Source of the DNA: Pelagomonas calceolata
Lineage: Eukaryota; Sar; Pelagophyceae; Pelagomonadales; Pelagomonadaceae
Assembly (NCBI GenBank): GCA_918797485.1
Contig: CAKKNE010000005.1
Coordinates: 3,906,001 to 3,970,000, forward strand
DNA: 64,000 bases
Direction: 5' to 3'
Shown: positions 55,039-63,321 of the stretch, in pieces
Position numbering within the stretch: position 1 is the first letter of the stretch
How the letters are laid out: each line of letters begins with the position of its first letter
Translations under genes and position numbers: made by a program
The notes under the pieces: generated by a model
The model's input: only the letters and a program-made list of their open reading frames with translations
Databases searched by the model: none
What the model was told of the DNA's origin: nothing

Positions 55039-55875
55039 ATGCCCTGGAGCCCCCAGCCCCAGATCATGGCCCGCACCAAAGCGAGTCACATCCGGCTGCC
55101 CGCGGAACCCGCCGAGCACCGCGTCGTCGCGGGCACGCTGACCAACCGGCGGCGCATGGGCCAGGAGGCGCGTCGATTGGAGCGGACGTTCGGCCCCCAA
55201 CGGTTCAACCACTTGCGGCGGCCCGCGACGCCGCCGCCCGAGTGGCACATCGACGGCGAGGGCACGCCGCCGCCGGTGCGCTACGGGCGGCCGCGGCGCG
55301 CGAAACGCGCGCCGGCGCCCGCGCCGGCGGCCGTGCCGACGGGCGACTCGGGCCACCTCGTCCTCCCCGACGACTGCGTCTGGCCGCCCCCGGACTCGTT
55401 CAGAGAGAAGTCGCAGACCGGGGGCCGGCCGAGGCCCCGGGCGGACAAGTTCGTCGCGAAGTCGATCGTCCGCAACAACGGCGGCGCCCTGCGCCACGTC
55501 GAGCCCGAGCTCAAGGGCGACCGCGACGTCGTGCTGGCCGCGGTGCGCAACTCCGGCCGCGCGCTGGAGCACGCGTCGCCCTCCCTTAGAAACGACGCCG
55601 CCGTCGTCAAGGTCGCCGTGACCCAGGACGCCACGGCCCTCCGCTTCGCGTCGCACAAGCTCCAGTGCGACCCCGACGTCTTCGAGACGGCCATGGCGTC
55701 GCAGGGCTCGCGTTATGGCTGGGGCGACTCCCCAAAGCGGTCGCCGACGAAGTCGTCGTCCATGGAATTCCCCGCGCCGCTCTCGCCGAAAGCAAAGGAC
55801 CTCGTGCCGTCGCCGCAAGCGAAGGAGCCGGGCGTCGCGCGGCAGGGATCAGTGGTCTTGGAGGGATCCGGGTAG
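55039..55875 (+). CDS. DUF4116-repeat protein
   Basis: 278 residues. The first 135 are basic and Pro-rich (RRLERTFGPQRFNHLRRPATP). Residues about 148-220 hold two DUF4116 repeats: GDRDVVLAAVRNSGRALEHA and NDAAVVKVAVTQDATALRFA, with a partial one on each side. This repeat is common in algal and giant-virus proteins and its role is not known. The tail is Ser/Pro-rich with SPK-type sites. It is preceded by a dense GC stretch without a dyad. Confidence 0.7.
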   Translation: MPWSPQPQIMARTKASHIRLPAEPAEHRVVAGTLTNRRRMGQEARRLERTFGPQRFNHLRRPATPPPEWHIDGEGTPPPVRYGRPRRAKRAPAPAPAAVPTGDSGHLVLPDDCVWPPPDSFREKSQTGGRPRPRADKFVAKSIVRNNGGALRHVEPELKGDRDVVLAAVRNSGRALEHASPSLRNDAAVVKVAVTQDATALRFASHKLQCDPDVFETAMASQGSRYGWGDSPKRSPTKSSSMEFPAPLSPKAKDLVPSPQAKEPGVARQGSVVLEGSG

Positions 55876-55960
55876 CCTGGCTAAGTTTACAGGGTACTTG
55901 TTTACATTACTTTCACCACAACATTCGCGCCTGGTTGCCTTGAGCCCCGGTTTCGCAGGT

Positions 55961-55983
55961 CTAGTGCCTTACTGGACGCTAGC
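55961..55983 (+). promoter_or_regulatory. dyad promoter element, copy 17
   Basis: CTAGTGCCTTAC, TGGA, CGCTAGC. It faces the UFD1-like gene, 106 bases before its start. Confidence 0.65.
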
Positions 55984-56089
55984 ATTATTGAAGGCACCGC
56001 AGCGCGACTTCAATCCACCTGTGTCCGACCGCTGGCCACCCAACATTCCATAACAGCAGCGCGTGAGACCCGCAATCCACACCAGAACC

Positions 56090-57480
56090 ATGCGCATCCA
56101 CCACGCGCTCCTCTGCCTCGCCGGCGTTGCAGCCATCACGCCGCGCGGCACCAAAGCCCTCCGCCTAAGAGGCGGTACCTTTTGTGAGTTCGAGGCCAAG
56201 CAGACGGGCGAACAATGTGGTATTGAGGAGCCCGAGAAGGAGGTCGTCAAGACTATCAAGGCCTCCGTGCTCTTTCCGTTCAAGGTGCTTGGTATCCGCG
56301 GCGGCTCCGACGAGGCCGATGAGGAAGACGAGGACGACGTCGACGTCGACGAGGAGGAGGCGGCGGATTTCCGCTGAGCGCCGGAGCCGCGCGGTACAAG
56401 TGCCTCCACAGACGAAGACGAATAGCGCGCCCCGCCGTATCTCTCCGCGGCGGCAGCGACATCTACGATGATGCTGACATCGAGGATGATGCTGATAAAG
56501 GCGCGGAAGGAGAGCTCGCCGGCGCCGGCGTGGAATGGGTGACGGCCAAACTCGAGGCAGCGGCCGCGGCGTTGGGCAAATCCACTGGCCTCGAACAAGC
56601 CGCACGACGAGCGAGATTAGAACAGCGCGTCGAGGACTATAATGCCTTGCAAAAGGCCTCGGGCACGTTTCACCGAGCGGTCTTAGTGTTACCGCTCACG
56701 CCCGAGTTCGATCCGCCGCGCGGCCAGCCGGGCCACGGTCGCGTCCAGTTCTCGGACCGCGTCTCCGCGTCGGCGAGCGTGGGCAAGGAGCTCACGAGGC
56801 GCGCGCTGGAGGTGCCGTGGCATTTCAAGCTCGAGCCGCTGGCCCGCAACGACGACGAGGAGCTCGTCGAAGAGCTGGGGTTCGAGGAGGTGCGGCCCAC
56901 GAGGATATTGGGCAAGGACCCTTTGAATAGACCCCTAAAAGCTCGAAATGGCGACGCGTTGGGGTCGGGCATCGGCGTCGTGCCGCCCCTGAAACGCGTG
57001 TTCTGCTCGCCTTTGGACTTCCGCGCGCCGGAGAACTTCCTGTTCGTGCCGCTATGGATGCTACGCGCCTTACGAGCAAAGCCGTACGACGTCGTCTTCA
57101 TGACGTGGGTCAAGCTCAACGACGGCGTCACCATTGAATTGCAGCCGCACCAGGACGCGTTCCTGAAGCTCGCGAACCCGCGTAGCGTCCTCGAGAACGA
57201 GCTCAAGTACTACTCGTCGGCGACGCGCGGGTCGACGATCTCCTTGCTCTACGAGGGCAAGCAGTACGACTTCGACGTGACGGACTGCGTCGGCCGCGAC
57301 GGCACGCAGCTCGACGCGTACAACCCCGAGCGCTGCGAGGGCGTCGCCATCCAGGACGCAGACGTTTCGCTTGATCTCGCGGCGCACGGCCTCGACAAGC
57401 CGCCCCAGAAGCAGCAGAAGGTTGCGGCGGACGGGGACGACGATGACGAGGAGGATGAGGATGAGGAGGAGGAGTCGTAA
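56090..57480 (+). CDS. UFD1-like protein with signal peptide (likely symbiont-type ERAD)
   Basis: Two frames, 56090-56377 and one open from before 56398 to 57480, best read as one gene with an intron between them; the exact splice is not resolved. The first gives a signal peptide (MRIHHALLCLAGVAAIT) and ALRLRGG, then acidic linker. The second holds the UFD1 core: FLFVPLWMLRALRAKPYDVV, VTIELQPHQDAFLKLANPRSV, LENELKYYSSATRGSTI and LLYEGKQYDFDV. UFD1 with NPL4 recruits Cdc48 to ubiquitinated clients. A signal peptide suggests the plastid-surface SELMA machinery. The alternative is two neighbouring genes. Confidence 0.65.
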
Positions 57481-57489
57481 GGATCCTTG

Positions 57490-57512
57490 GCTAGCGGCTG
57501 TAAGATACTAGG
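57490..57512 (-). promoter_or_regulatory. dyad promoter element, copy 18 (opposite orientation)
   Basis: Minus strand: CCTAGTATCTTAC, AGC, CGCTAGC. It is the one copy that clearly does not face the next gene, the plus-strand F-box gene starting 117 bases on. Confidence 0.55.
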
Positions 57513-57628
57513 GATGCCTAGCCAAAGGGGAGCTGCGACGTGATTGGCAGCCGTCTCGAGCGCTGTCGTCTCGAGCGCTGTGGTTCATACACATTGCTCA
57601 GCACGAACGGCATCGCTGCGCTAGTGCG

Positions 57629-58720
57629 ATGCCACGCCAATTGCCGCCGGAGCTGATCCTGCAGGTTGGACAGTATGGGGACTGGCGCGGTGTCGTGAGT
57701 CTGCAGCGCGTTAGCAAAAGCATCCGCGCGTTGCTCGCCAAGGACACGAATCCCGAGCAGAATATCATCTGGCGCCACTGCGTGCAAGACCGCTGGGACT
57801 GGGTGCGTCAGGACGACGCGTGGCTAGCCACGCTCGGCAACTGGCGGCGCGCGTACGCGTACCTGCGGTGCGTCGGATTCGTCGCACGCGCGTCGAAGTA
57901 CGAGAATGACGAAGGTCCTTTCAGTCCTAGGACGCCGTCGCTGCGGGCCTCGAGGCCGCAGCAATATCTCTGTGTCCCGTCTGCTCCAATGTCGCTGGTC
58001 GAGGAATGCGCCGCGTCGGAGGAACCGCTGGCCGAGGAGGAGTGTAGCTGGTGTCGGAAATATCAACCCACACTGCGCAGATTTACTACGGCGTACGTGC
58101 GGCCGGGGTTTCTCCCGTTTTCTACGGCGTACATGTTCGATCATCCGGGGTTTCGCCCGGGAAATTACGTCTGGGAGGCGAAGTTCACGGTGCACGCGCC
58201 CCGCGGCGTGCTTTTGGGCGTCGAAACGGAGTGGGGACGGTGCTTCTACTTTGACATTGGGAACTGCCTCGGCAGGGTGATGGGCAGAGATGATGCAATC
58301 ATAATCGACGAAACTGGACCAATCATGGGTATGGAGGGGCCTTGGTTTCCGTATCTGCCCCCTGCCGACTCGCCGACGAGGGACCCGGCGCGACTGGTCC
58401 TCGTCGTCGACCTGTGGACACGCTCGCTTAGTCTCCACGCCGACCATGGTACGTACCAGGCCCACGTTTCCTCGCTGGGCCCTACACTCTGGGCGCCTCA
58501 CAACCGCGTGCGTCTCTTCGTGGCCTTCCCGCGTGAGCCGCTTCCAGAAAATCCGGCCCCGGGGGAAGCCGGGTATCTGTTTGGGGATCCCATCTGGGAC
58601 GAGCCATTTGGGTCAAGCCCCCGTTTTGGGTCGTCAATGACATGTGGGACGGGCGAGTGGGCCGACGGGGGGCCTCGCGGTCACGCCTTCCTGCACAGCA
58701 TCTGCCCGGTCCCGCGATAA
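57629..58720 (+). CDS. F-box-like protein
   Basis: 363 residues. The N-terminus (LPPELILQVGQYGDWRGVVSLQRVSK then SIRALL) fits an F-box, which would join Skp1 in an SCF ubiquitin ligase. IIWRHCVQDRWDW follows as the usual first partner helix. The rest is a beta-rich region (YVWEAKFTVHAPRGVLLGVE, then FYFDIGNCLGRVMG) that resembles SPRY or lectin-like substrate-binding folds, without a clear family. Cys residues around 145-160 (EEECSWCRKYQP) could bind metal. Start chosen at the first Met before the F-box. Confidence 0.65.
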   Translation: MPRQLPPELILQVGQYGDWRGVVSLQRVSKSIRALLAKDTNPEQNIIWRHCVQDRWDWVRQDDAWLATLGNWRRAYAYLRCVGFVARASKYENDEGPFSPRTPSLRASRPQQYLCVPSAPMSLVEECAASEEPLAEEECSWCRKYQPTLRRFTTAYVRPGFLPFSTAYMFDHPGFRPGNYVWEAKFTVHAPRGVLLGVETEWGRCFYFDIGNCLGRVMGRDDAIIIDETGPIMGMEGPWFPYLPPADSPTRDPARLVLVVDLWTRSLSLHADHGTYQAHVSSLGPTLWAPHNRVRLFVAFPREPLPENPAPGEAGYLFGDPIWDEPFGSSPRFGSSMTCGTGEWADGGPRGHAFLHSICPVPR

Positions 58721-58824
58721 AGAACTAACAGTACTAGTACTTCTTCTTCATAGAAGTTGCCTCCGACCCGGACGGGACGACGAGGAAACGTCGCCGTCAC
58801 GCACTAGGAGTAAGAAACCTCAGA

Positions 58825-59919
58825 TTAGAGCGCAGGGGGCGCGGGGTCAGCCTCCACCGCTCGTCGGCGCCGCGGCGGTTCATCGGTCTGAAGCTCCGCG
58901 CCGAACCCCAGGGAGAAGGACATGTCGAGCGAGTCCAGCGTCGCCGCGACCTCGTCCATGCGCGTCGAGATCGAGCGGCTCGAGTTCGTCCACTCCCAGC
59001 GCTGGACGACCTGCGGCCAGTTCTCACGGGTTGTGGGTATAGGGATAGCATAATCGTGGCGTTTAACGCGGAGCACCGCCAGCTCCACCAAACCAGGGGT
59101 CCCGCGCGCGCCTCGGCACGTACATTCCAACCGCCCGAGCTCCTTCGCATTGAGCCTTGACACGATATCGAGGGCGACCTCGGCCGGCAGGTTCTCGAGG
59201 TCGCCGAACGGCGGGGTTTTTGGCAGCGGGCCGATGGGCGGCTTCGGCGGCGCCGGCACCGCGGCGGCGGCCTCGGCCGCGGCTGCCGCAGCGGCGGCGG
59301 CTGCCGCCTCCGCCGCGACCGCGGCCGCGTCGGCCGCTTGAGCGGCGGGATCCGGCAGCGTCGGAGCGTCTACAGGGGGAGGCGTCGTCGCGCCGGCGCG
59401 GTCGGGGGACGGACTACATAGCCTCTCGCGGCGCCGCTTGACGCGCGACGCGTCCTCGGCGTCGGCGTCGGCGTCGCTTTCGCTCTCGACAGGTTCTCGT
59501 TCCGGATTGCGTTTCGCGCCCCGCGACGTCCAGGCCGCGTCCATGGGTTTGGTGGACAGCCGCAGCGCGCCCAGTGCCAGCGCGGCCTCGCCGCCATCGC
59601 CCAGCTTGCGCCGGCGCGGCCGCGGCGCCGGCGCCGCAAATCGTATGGGCGTGACCGTGCCGTCCGACGGCCGCGCCGGGTCCTCGGTTTCCGTATCAGC
59701 CTCGTCGTCGTCTCCGGCGTCCGCAGCGTCGACGACACGCGGCACGCTGGTCCGCTTGAGCTCCTCGCAGAGGCCCGAGAGGCTCCCTAGCGTCGACGGG
59801 TCGAGGGCTCCAATTTTCACGAGCTCGAGCACGTCTTTCAAGCTCCTCTCAGCCGCGCGAAGAACAAGGGCCTCGGCGCCCGCCGCGGGGCGTCCGCCCG
59901 CCGCGGGGAGTCCAGGCAT
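58825..59919 (-). CDS. F-box protein with long disordered N-terminus
   Basis: 364 residues from 59919 (or 374 from 59949). Residues 1-60 form a helical part (RSLKDVLELVKIGALDPSTL). The middle is acidic, then Ala-rich with a run of about 15 Ala (about 215-230). An F-box lies at about 250-295: LENLPAEVALDIVSRLNAKELGRLECTCRG. The C-terminal 80 residues have no recognised domain. Likely an SCF ligase adaptor. Its dyad element faces this start 247 bases away. Confidence 0.7.
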   Translation of the reverse strand: MPGLPAAGGRPAAGAEALVLRAAERSLKDVLELVKIGALDPSTLGSLSGLCEELKRTSVPRVVDAADAGDDDEADTETEDPARPSDGTVTPIRFAAPAPRPRRRKLGDGGEAALALGALRLSTKPMDAAWTSRGAKRNPEREPVESESDADADAEDASRVKRRRERLCSPSPDRAGATTPPPVDAPTLPDPAAQAADAAAVAAEAAAAAAAAAAAEAAAAVPAPPKPPIGPLPKTPPFGDLENLPAEVALDIVSRLNAKELGRLECTCRGARGTPGLVELAVLRVKRHDYAIPIPTTRENWPQVVQRWEWTNSSRSISTRMDEVAATLDSLDMSFSLGFGAELQTDEPPRRRRAVEADPAPPAL

Positions 59920-60165
59920 GGCTTTTTGCTGGCTTTTTGACGATGTCAAGCCAGGGATCCCCGGCCAACGGCGCGAGGTCGCTATAACGCAACTAGCTAG
60001 GCTTTTTGCTCGGTGACTTGTGCAAGGCCCTGTGCGGCCGCTGCGGCTAGAGGTGGTCTCGGTCGCGAACTATACGGAAGCTAGGAGCTATACGAAGCCT
60101 TCTACTGGCGCCTGGTCCGCTGCCGCGTACGATTAGTGCCAATTCAGCACGGCAAGCCGAGATTA

Positions 60166-60190
60166 CCTAGCATACCACATACATACTAGC
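60166..60190 (-). promoter_or_regulatory. dyad promoter element, copy 19
   Basis: Minus strand: GCTAGTATGTATGTGGT, ATGCTAGG; a weaker match. It lies in the 385-base divergent gap and faces the F-box gene ending at 58825. Confidence 0.5.
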
Positions 60191-60334
60191 AATTTTAAGC
60201 TCGACGCTGTTGTGCCAAGCTCCAGTTGGCTCACGCATCAGTTCGCACATTGAAATTGCAAAAGCTTGCTCTCTGGACGCTGTGCGCACTTTTGGGCAGC
60301 CTACTGTCACCGAACTGAGGGGCAGCCACAAGAG

Positions 60335-61531
60335 ATGGCAGCACTGTGGGACCTGTCGGACGACACGGTGCCGCCCCGCCGGACGCCGCGCCGCCGCCGC
60401 CGCGCTACTATCGACTGCGACGACTGGGCGCCGCCAAGACGCGGCATGGTGAACGCCGGCGCGCTCGCCGGCAAGCAGGGTGCTCTAGCCGACGGTCACT
60501 ACGACGCCCTGCTGACTGTCGGCGTCCGGCGTGACGCGCCCGTGGACGCCATCACGGCGGCGCTGCGGCAGGCGGCGGTGTCTGCGGGCCTCGACACCAT
60601 CGAGAGCGAGAGCGCTGGCTACGTCCGCGCTTCAGGCGTCGTGCTGCGGGCGGGCGACGCGCGGTGCGAGCTGCAGGTCTGCTGCTTCGGGTCGCGGCGC
60701 GTCGCGGCGGTGGCCGTCCGCGTTGCCCGCCGCGGCGCGCGCAACGGCGACGCCTGCGCGCGGCGCGTGGCGACGGCCGTCCGCGCGGTCTTCGCCGACG
60801 CGGACCTGCGGGAGGCGGACGACGCGGCGCCGAGGCGGCGCTACCGCGCGGACGGCGCCGCGTCCGATTCTGACGAGTGTGGCCCGGGGAGCGGAGGCCT
60901 CGACGCCCACTTCCTGGGCCAGCTCGACGCGGCGGCGCGCGACGCGGCCTTCGCGGCCCACGAGCACCGCGCGGCGTGGCTGGGCGCGGCCGCACGCCGC
61001 GCGGAACGCGTCGCGCAGCAGGCCTGCGCCGCCATGGGCTTCGCCGCGCCCGAGGCGGCCTCGCCGCCGCCGCCGCCGCCGCCGAAAGCCGCACAACCCC
61101 CGCCGCCGACGCGGCGCGGCTGCCTCCGGGGCGCCCACGCGGCCGTCGCGGCGCGGGAGCGCGACCTGGCCGCGGCACGAGCGGCCGCCGCCGTGCAAAC
61201 AGCGGACGAGGCGGCCTGGCGCGCGTGCGCCGGACGCGTCGCGGCGGCGAAGGAAGCCGTCCGGGAGTCGGTAGAGAGGCTCCGGCGGAACAGGCGGCCG
61301 GTCCTGCGGCTGGCGCGGGCGCTCGTGGACGAACAGCCAGCGGTTGTAGTCCTCCGTGGCGACGGCGTCGCAGTCGGGCGTCGCGACTACGGGGCTGTGG
61401 CGCGCGTCTGCCGGCTCGGCGACGGCGCGCTCCGCGTCGAATGTCGCGGCGGGTCGTTCGCGCTGCGGCCGGCGTCGTGCTCGACGGACGTCGTGTTGGC
61501 GGTCCTCCGGGCGGTGGTCTCGTGTGTGTAA
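60335..61531 (+). CDS. hypothetical Ala/Arg-rich protein
   Basis: 398 residues from 60335 (MAALWDLSDDTVPPRRTPRR). Residues about 60-150 look globular, with VGVRRDAPVDAITAALRQAA and CELQVCCFGSRRVAAVAVRV. A Pro run (about 240-260) and a long charged helix follow. The last 80 residues form a second globular unit (QPAVVVLRGDGVAVGRRDYG, then LRVECRGGSFALRP). No family was recognised. A copy of the last 40 codons lies about 1.4 kb downstream at 62818. Confidence 0.55.
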   Translation: MAALWDLSDDTVPPRRTPRRRRRATIDCDDWAPPRRGMVNAGALAGKQGALADGHYDALLTVGVRRDAPVDAITAALRQAAVSAGLDTIESESAGYVRASGVVLRAGDARCELQVCCFGSRRVAAVAVRVARRGARNGDACARRVATAVRAVFADADLREADDAAPRRRYRADGAASDSDECGPGSGGLDAHFLGQLDAAARDAAFAAHEHRAAWLGAAARRAERVAQQACAAMGFAAPEAASPPPPPPPKAAQPPPPTRRGCLRGAHAAVAARERDLAAARAAAAVQTADEAAWRACAGRVAAAKEAVRESVERLRRNRRPVLRLARALVDEQPAVVVLRGDGVAVGRRDYGAVARVCRLGDGALRVECRGGSFALRPASCSTDVVLAVLRAVVSCV

Positions 61532-61822
61532 AGTGAACGTATCTCGGACTTGTATGCTTCCTGTTCCGCGGAACAAAACTGAGCAAAATGCAACTGAGCC
61601 GGTGGGTGGTCCGACTCGGCTCTTACGACAGATAGGGACGGGTAGGAGCGGCAATGATCAATCTGGAGAGGTCGCCGGCAACCGGGGCGAGCGGCGCGCG
61701 AAGAAGAAGGGCGGCAAGAAGTCGCGCCGCCGCTGAGGGGCGTAAGGAGTCGGTCTCGAAGTGTTGCTACTTAGGTCCCTCCTCCCGCGCGGCGCCTAGG
61801 ACTTCTTGGCTTCTTCGTGCTT

Positions 61823-61845
61823 GCTAGTGTCTTACCGCCGCTAGC
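61823..61845 (+). promoter_or_regulatory. dyad promoter element, copy 20
   Basis: GCTAGTGTCTTAC, CGC, CGCTAGC; a perfect consensus. It lies in the 473-base gap and faces the gene at 62005, 159 bases on. The first part of the gap has an open frame ending in a Lys/Arg run (about 61,690-61,736) with no support. Confidence 0.7.
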
Positions 61846-62004
61846 TTGATTATTGGCCGCGCCGAGCGTAGTTGCCGCGCGCCCTCGCGGCCGACGGTAC
61901 TCGACGGGCGTCTCAGACCCACCTCGACTGACGCTCAACCGCGGCGACGACCGCGCGCGCCGACGAAAACCGGCGCCTAGAGTCTGGGAAAACTGTCAAA
62001 CAGT

Positions 62005-62569
62005 ATGCCCGCCCCGCGCCAGCGGATCGGGCGCGAGGGCGGCCCCGAAGTGGGCGACGACGTAAAACTCTACGCCATACAGAAGCGGAGCATGCGGGGC
62101 TCGAGAAACCGGGACTACCCCGACTTCGGCGATTTCGTGATGACGGAGTCGATGGGCAAGGTGATGTGGCACTACACGTCCACGGTCCACCAGTGCTTCA
62201 AGGGCGTCGGCGTCTCCGGCGTCGTCAAAGAGATTTACAGCGCCAAAATCTTCTTTGGCGAGCCGTTCCTAGGAGGGACGGTCGACGATCAGGATGGTCG
62301 ATTAGTGGCGGCCGTGCGTCGGGCTCGAGCTCGACGTCGACTACTCGCGCCGCGTCGACGACGACGAGATCGACCGCATGGAGACCTACATCAGGGCATT
62401 CCACGACGCGGCTGACGAGGAGCCCGCGTCGCCGTGGCAGGTCGACCCGCTCCAGACCGACGCCGACCGCGCGCTGCGAGCCGAGCTGGTCGAGGGGTTC
62501 AACCCGCAGTCGCTCCGCGAAGAGTACGTCGCCATGCGGGCGGCGACGAGAGCCATCCTAGAAGTGTAA
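62005..62569 (+). CDS. hypothetical protein, frame switch or small intron
   Basis: The start at 62005 gives MPAPRQRIGREGGPEVGDD then KLYAIQKRSMRG, MTESMGKVMWHYTSTVHQCF and SAKIFFGEPFLGG. Beyond about 62,290 a different frame takes over: LELDVDYSRRVDDDEIDRME, YIRAFHDAADEEPASPW and EEYVAMRAATRAILEV to the stop at 62569. No convincing GT-AG pair links them, so a very short intron or a frameshift lies between about 62,280 and 62,320. No family was recognised. It is probably a soluble protein of about 170 residues. Confidence 0.5.
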
Positions 62570-62589
62570 GTTAGTGCGCGCGCGACCGT

Positions 62590-62695
62590 AGCCCAGTTCG
62601 CCCAGTTCGCCCAGTTTACCCAGTTTCGAGATTCCAGTTTGACGAGTTCTCCGAGTTTCCAGTTTCCAGTTTCCAGTTTTCAGTTTCCAGTTTTG
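62590..62695. repeat. TTTCCAG and CCCAGTT minisatellite
   Basis: Two short arrays in series: CCCAGTT(C/T)G units at about 62,593-62,625, then TTTCCAG units, six or so with small changes, from about 62,650 to 62,692. It directly precedes the duplicated gene fragment. Confidence 0.75.
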
Positions 62696-62817
62696 CGTGT
62701 GGGTTTTGCCGCCCATAACAGTCTAGCGGCGCGAACGGCCAAGCGACGTCTCGCTCGGTGCAAGCCCGACTCTCGTACGTATTACAGAGAATCAGGCCCG
62801 GAAAACGCGCAAGCGAC

Positions 62818-62938
62818 GGCTCGGCGACGGCGCGCTCCGCGTCGAGTGTCGCGGCGGGTCTTTTTTGTTGCGCCCGGCGTCGTGCTCGACGGACGTCGTG
62901 CTGGCGGTGCTCCGGGCGCTCTCGTCTGTGTAATGTGT
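62818..62938 (+). pseudogene. fragment duplicating the 3' end of the gene at 60335-61531
   Basis: From GGCTCGGCGACGGCGCGCTC on, this 121-base stretch matches 61413-61533 with a handful of differences, including the stop region. It lacks the upstream part of the gene, so it is a copy of the last 40 codons only. Confidence 0.8.
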
Positions 62939-63321
62939 TTACCTCCTAGTATCCATACGCGCGATCTACAAACCCAAAGAAGTCACGAAGGCCTCACGTT
63001 GGCTCGGTGGCTAGGCGGTCTAGCTCTCAACAAGGCAAAGAAAGTCCCGCGGGACAGGTAAATGAACTTCGCTCACATTCGGTTTTTTGGAATCCTGGAG
63101 ACGGTTGGAAGACGACCAGGACAGATTCAGATGCGTCCGGCGGCTTGAGCCGCCGCCAGCGAAGCAACTCGGCGCCTCTCCATGGTGTAAATCGGCGGCG
63201 TTTTTGACCGTGGAAATTGCACTTAGCTGTTGCCTTATAGCAGCCATTATCCGCATACTAATCACTGCGCTCGCGCTCTGCGCTGAATCACTGGTGCTCA
63301 AAGGACGCAGCAACAACAGGA
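62939..63321. other. gene-free gap before SHMT
   Basis: An open frame from 63087 runs into the SHMT start and includes a hydrophobic stretch (ALSCCLIAAIIRILITALAL). It could be a leader or N-terminal extension, but the family's normal start lies at 63322. No dyad element was seen. Confidence 0.4.

Noticed and set aside
61356-61736. Plus-strand frame with a Lys/Arg tail past the gene at 60335
   Set aside because: Most of it overlaps that gene in another frame; the tail alone has no support.
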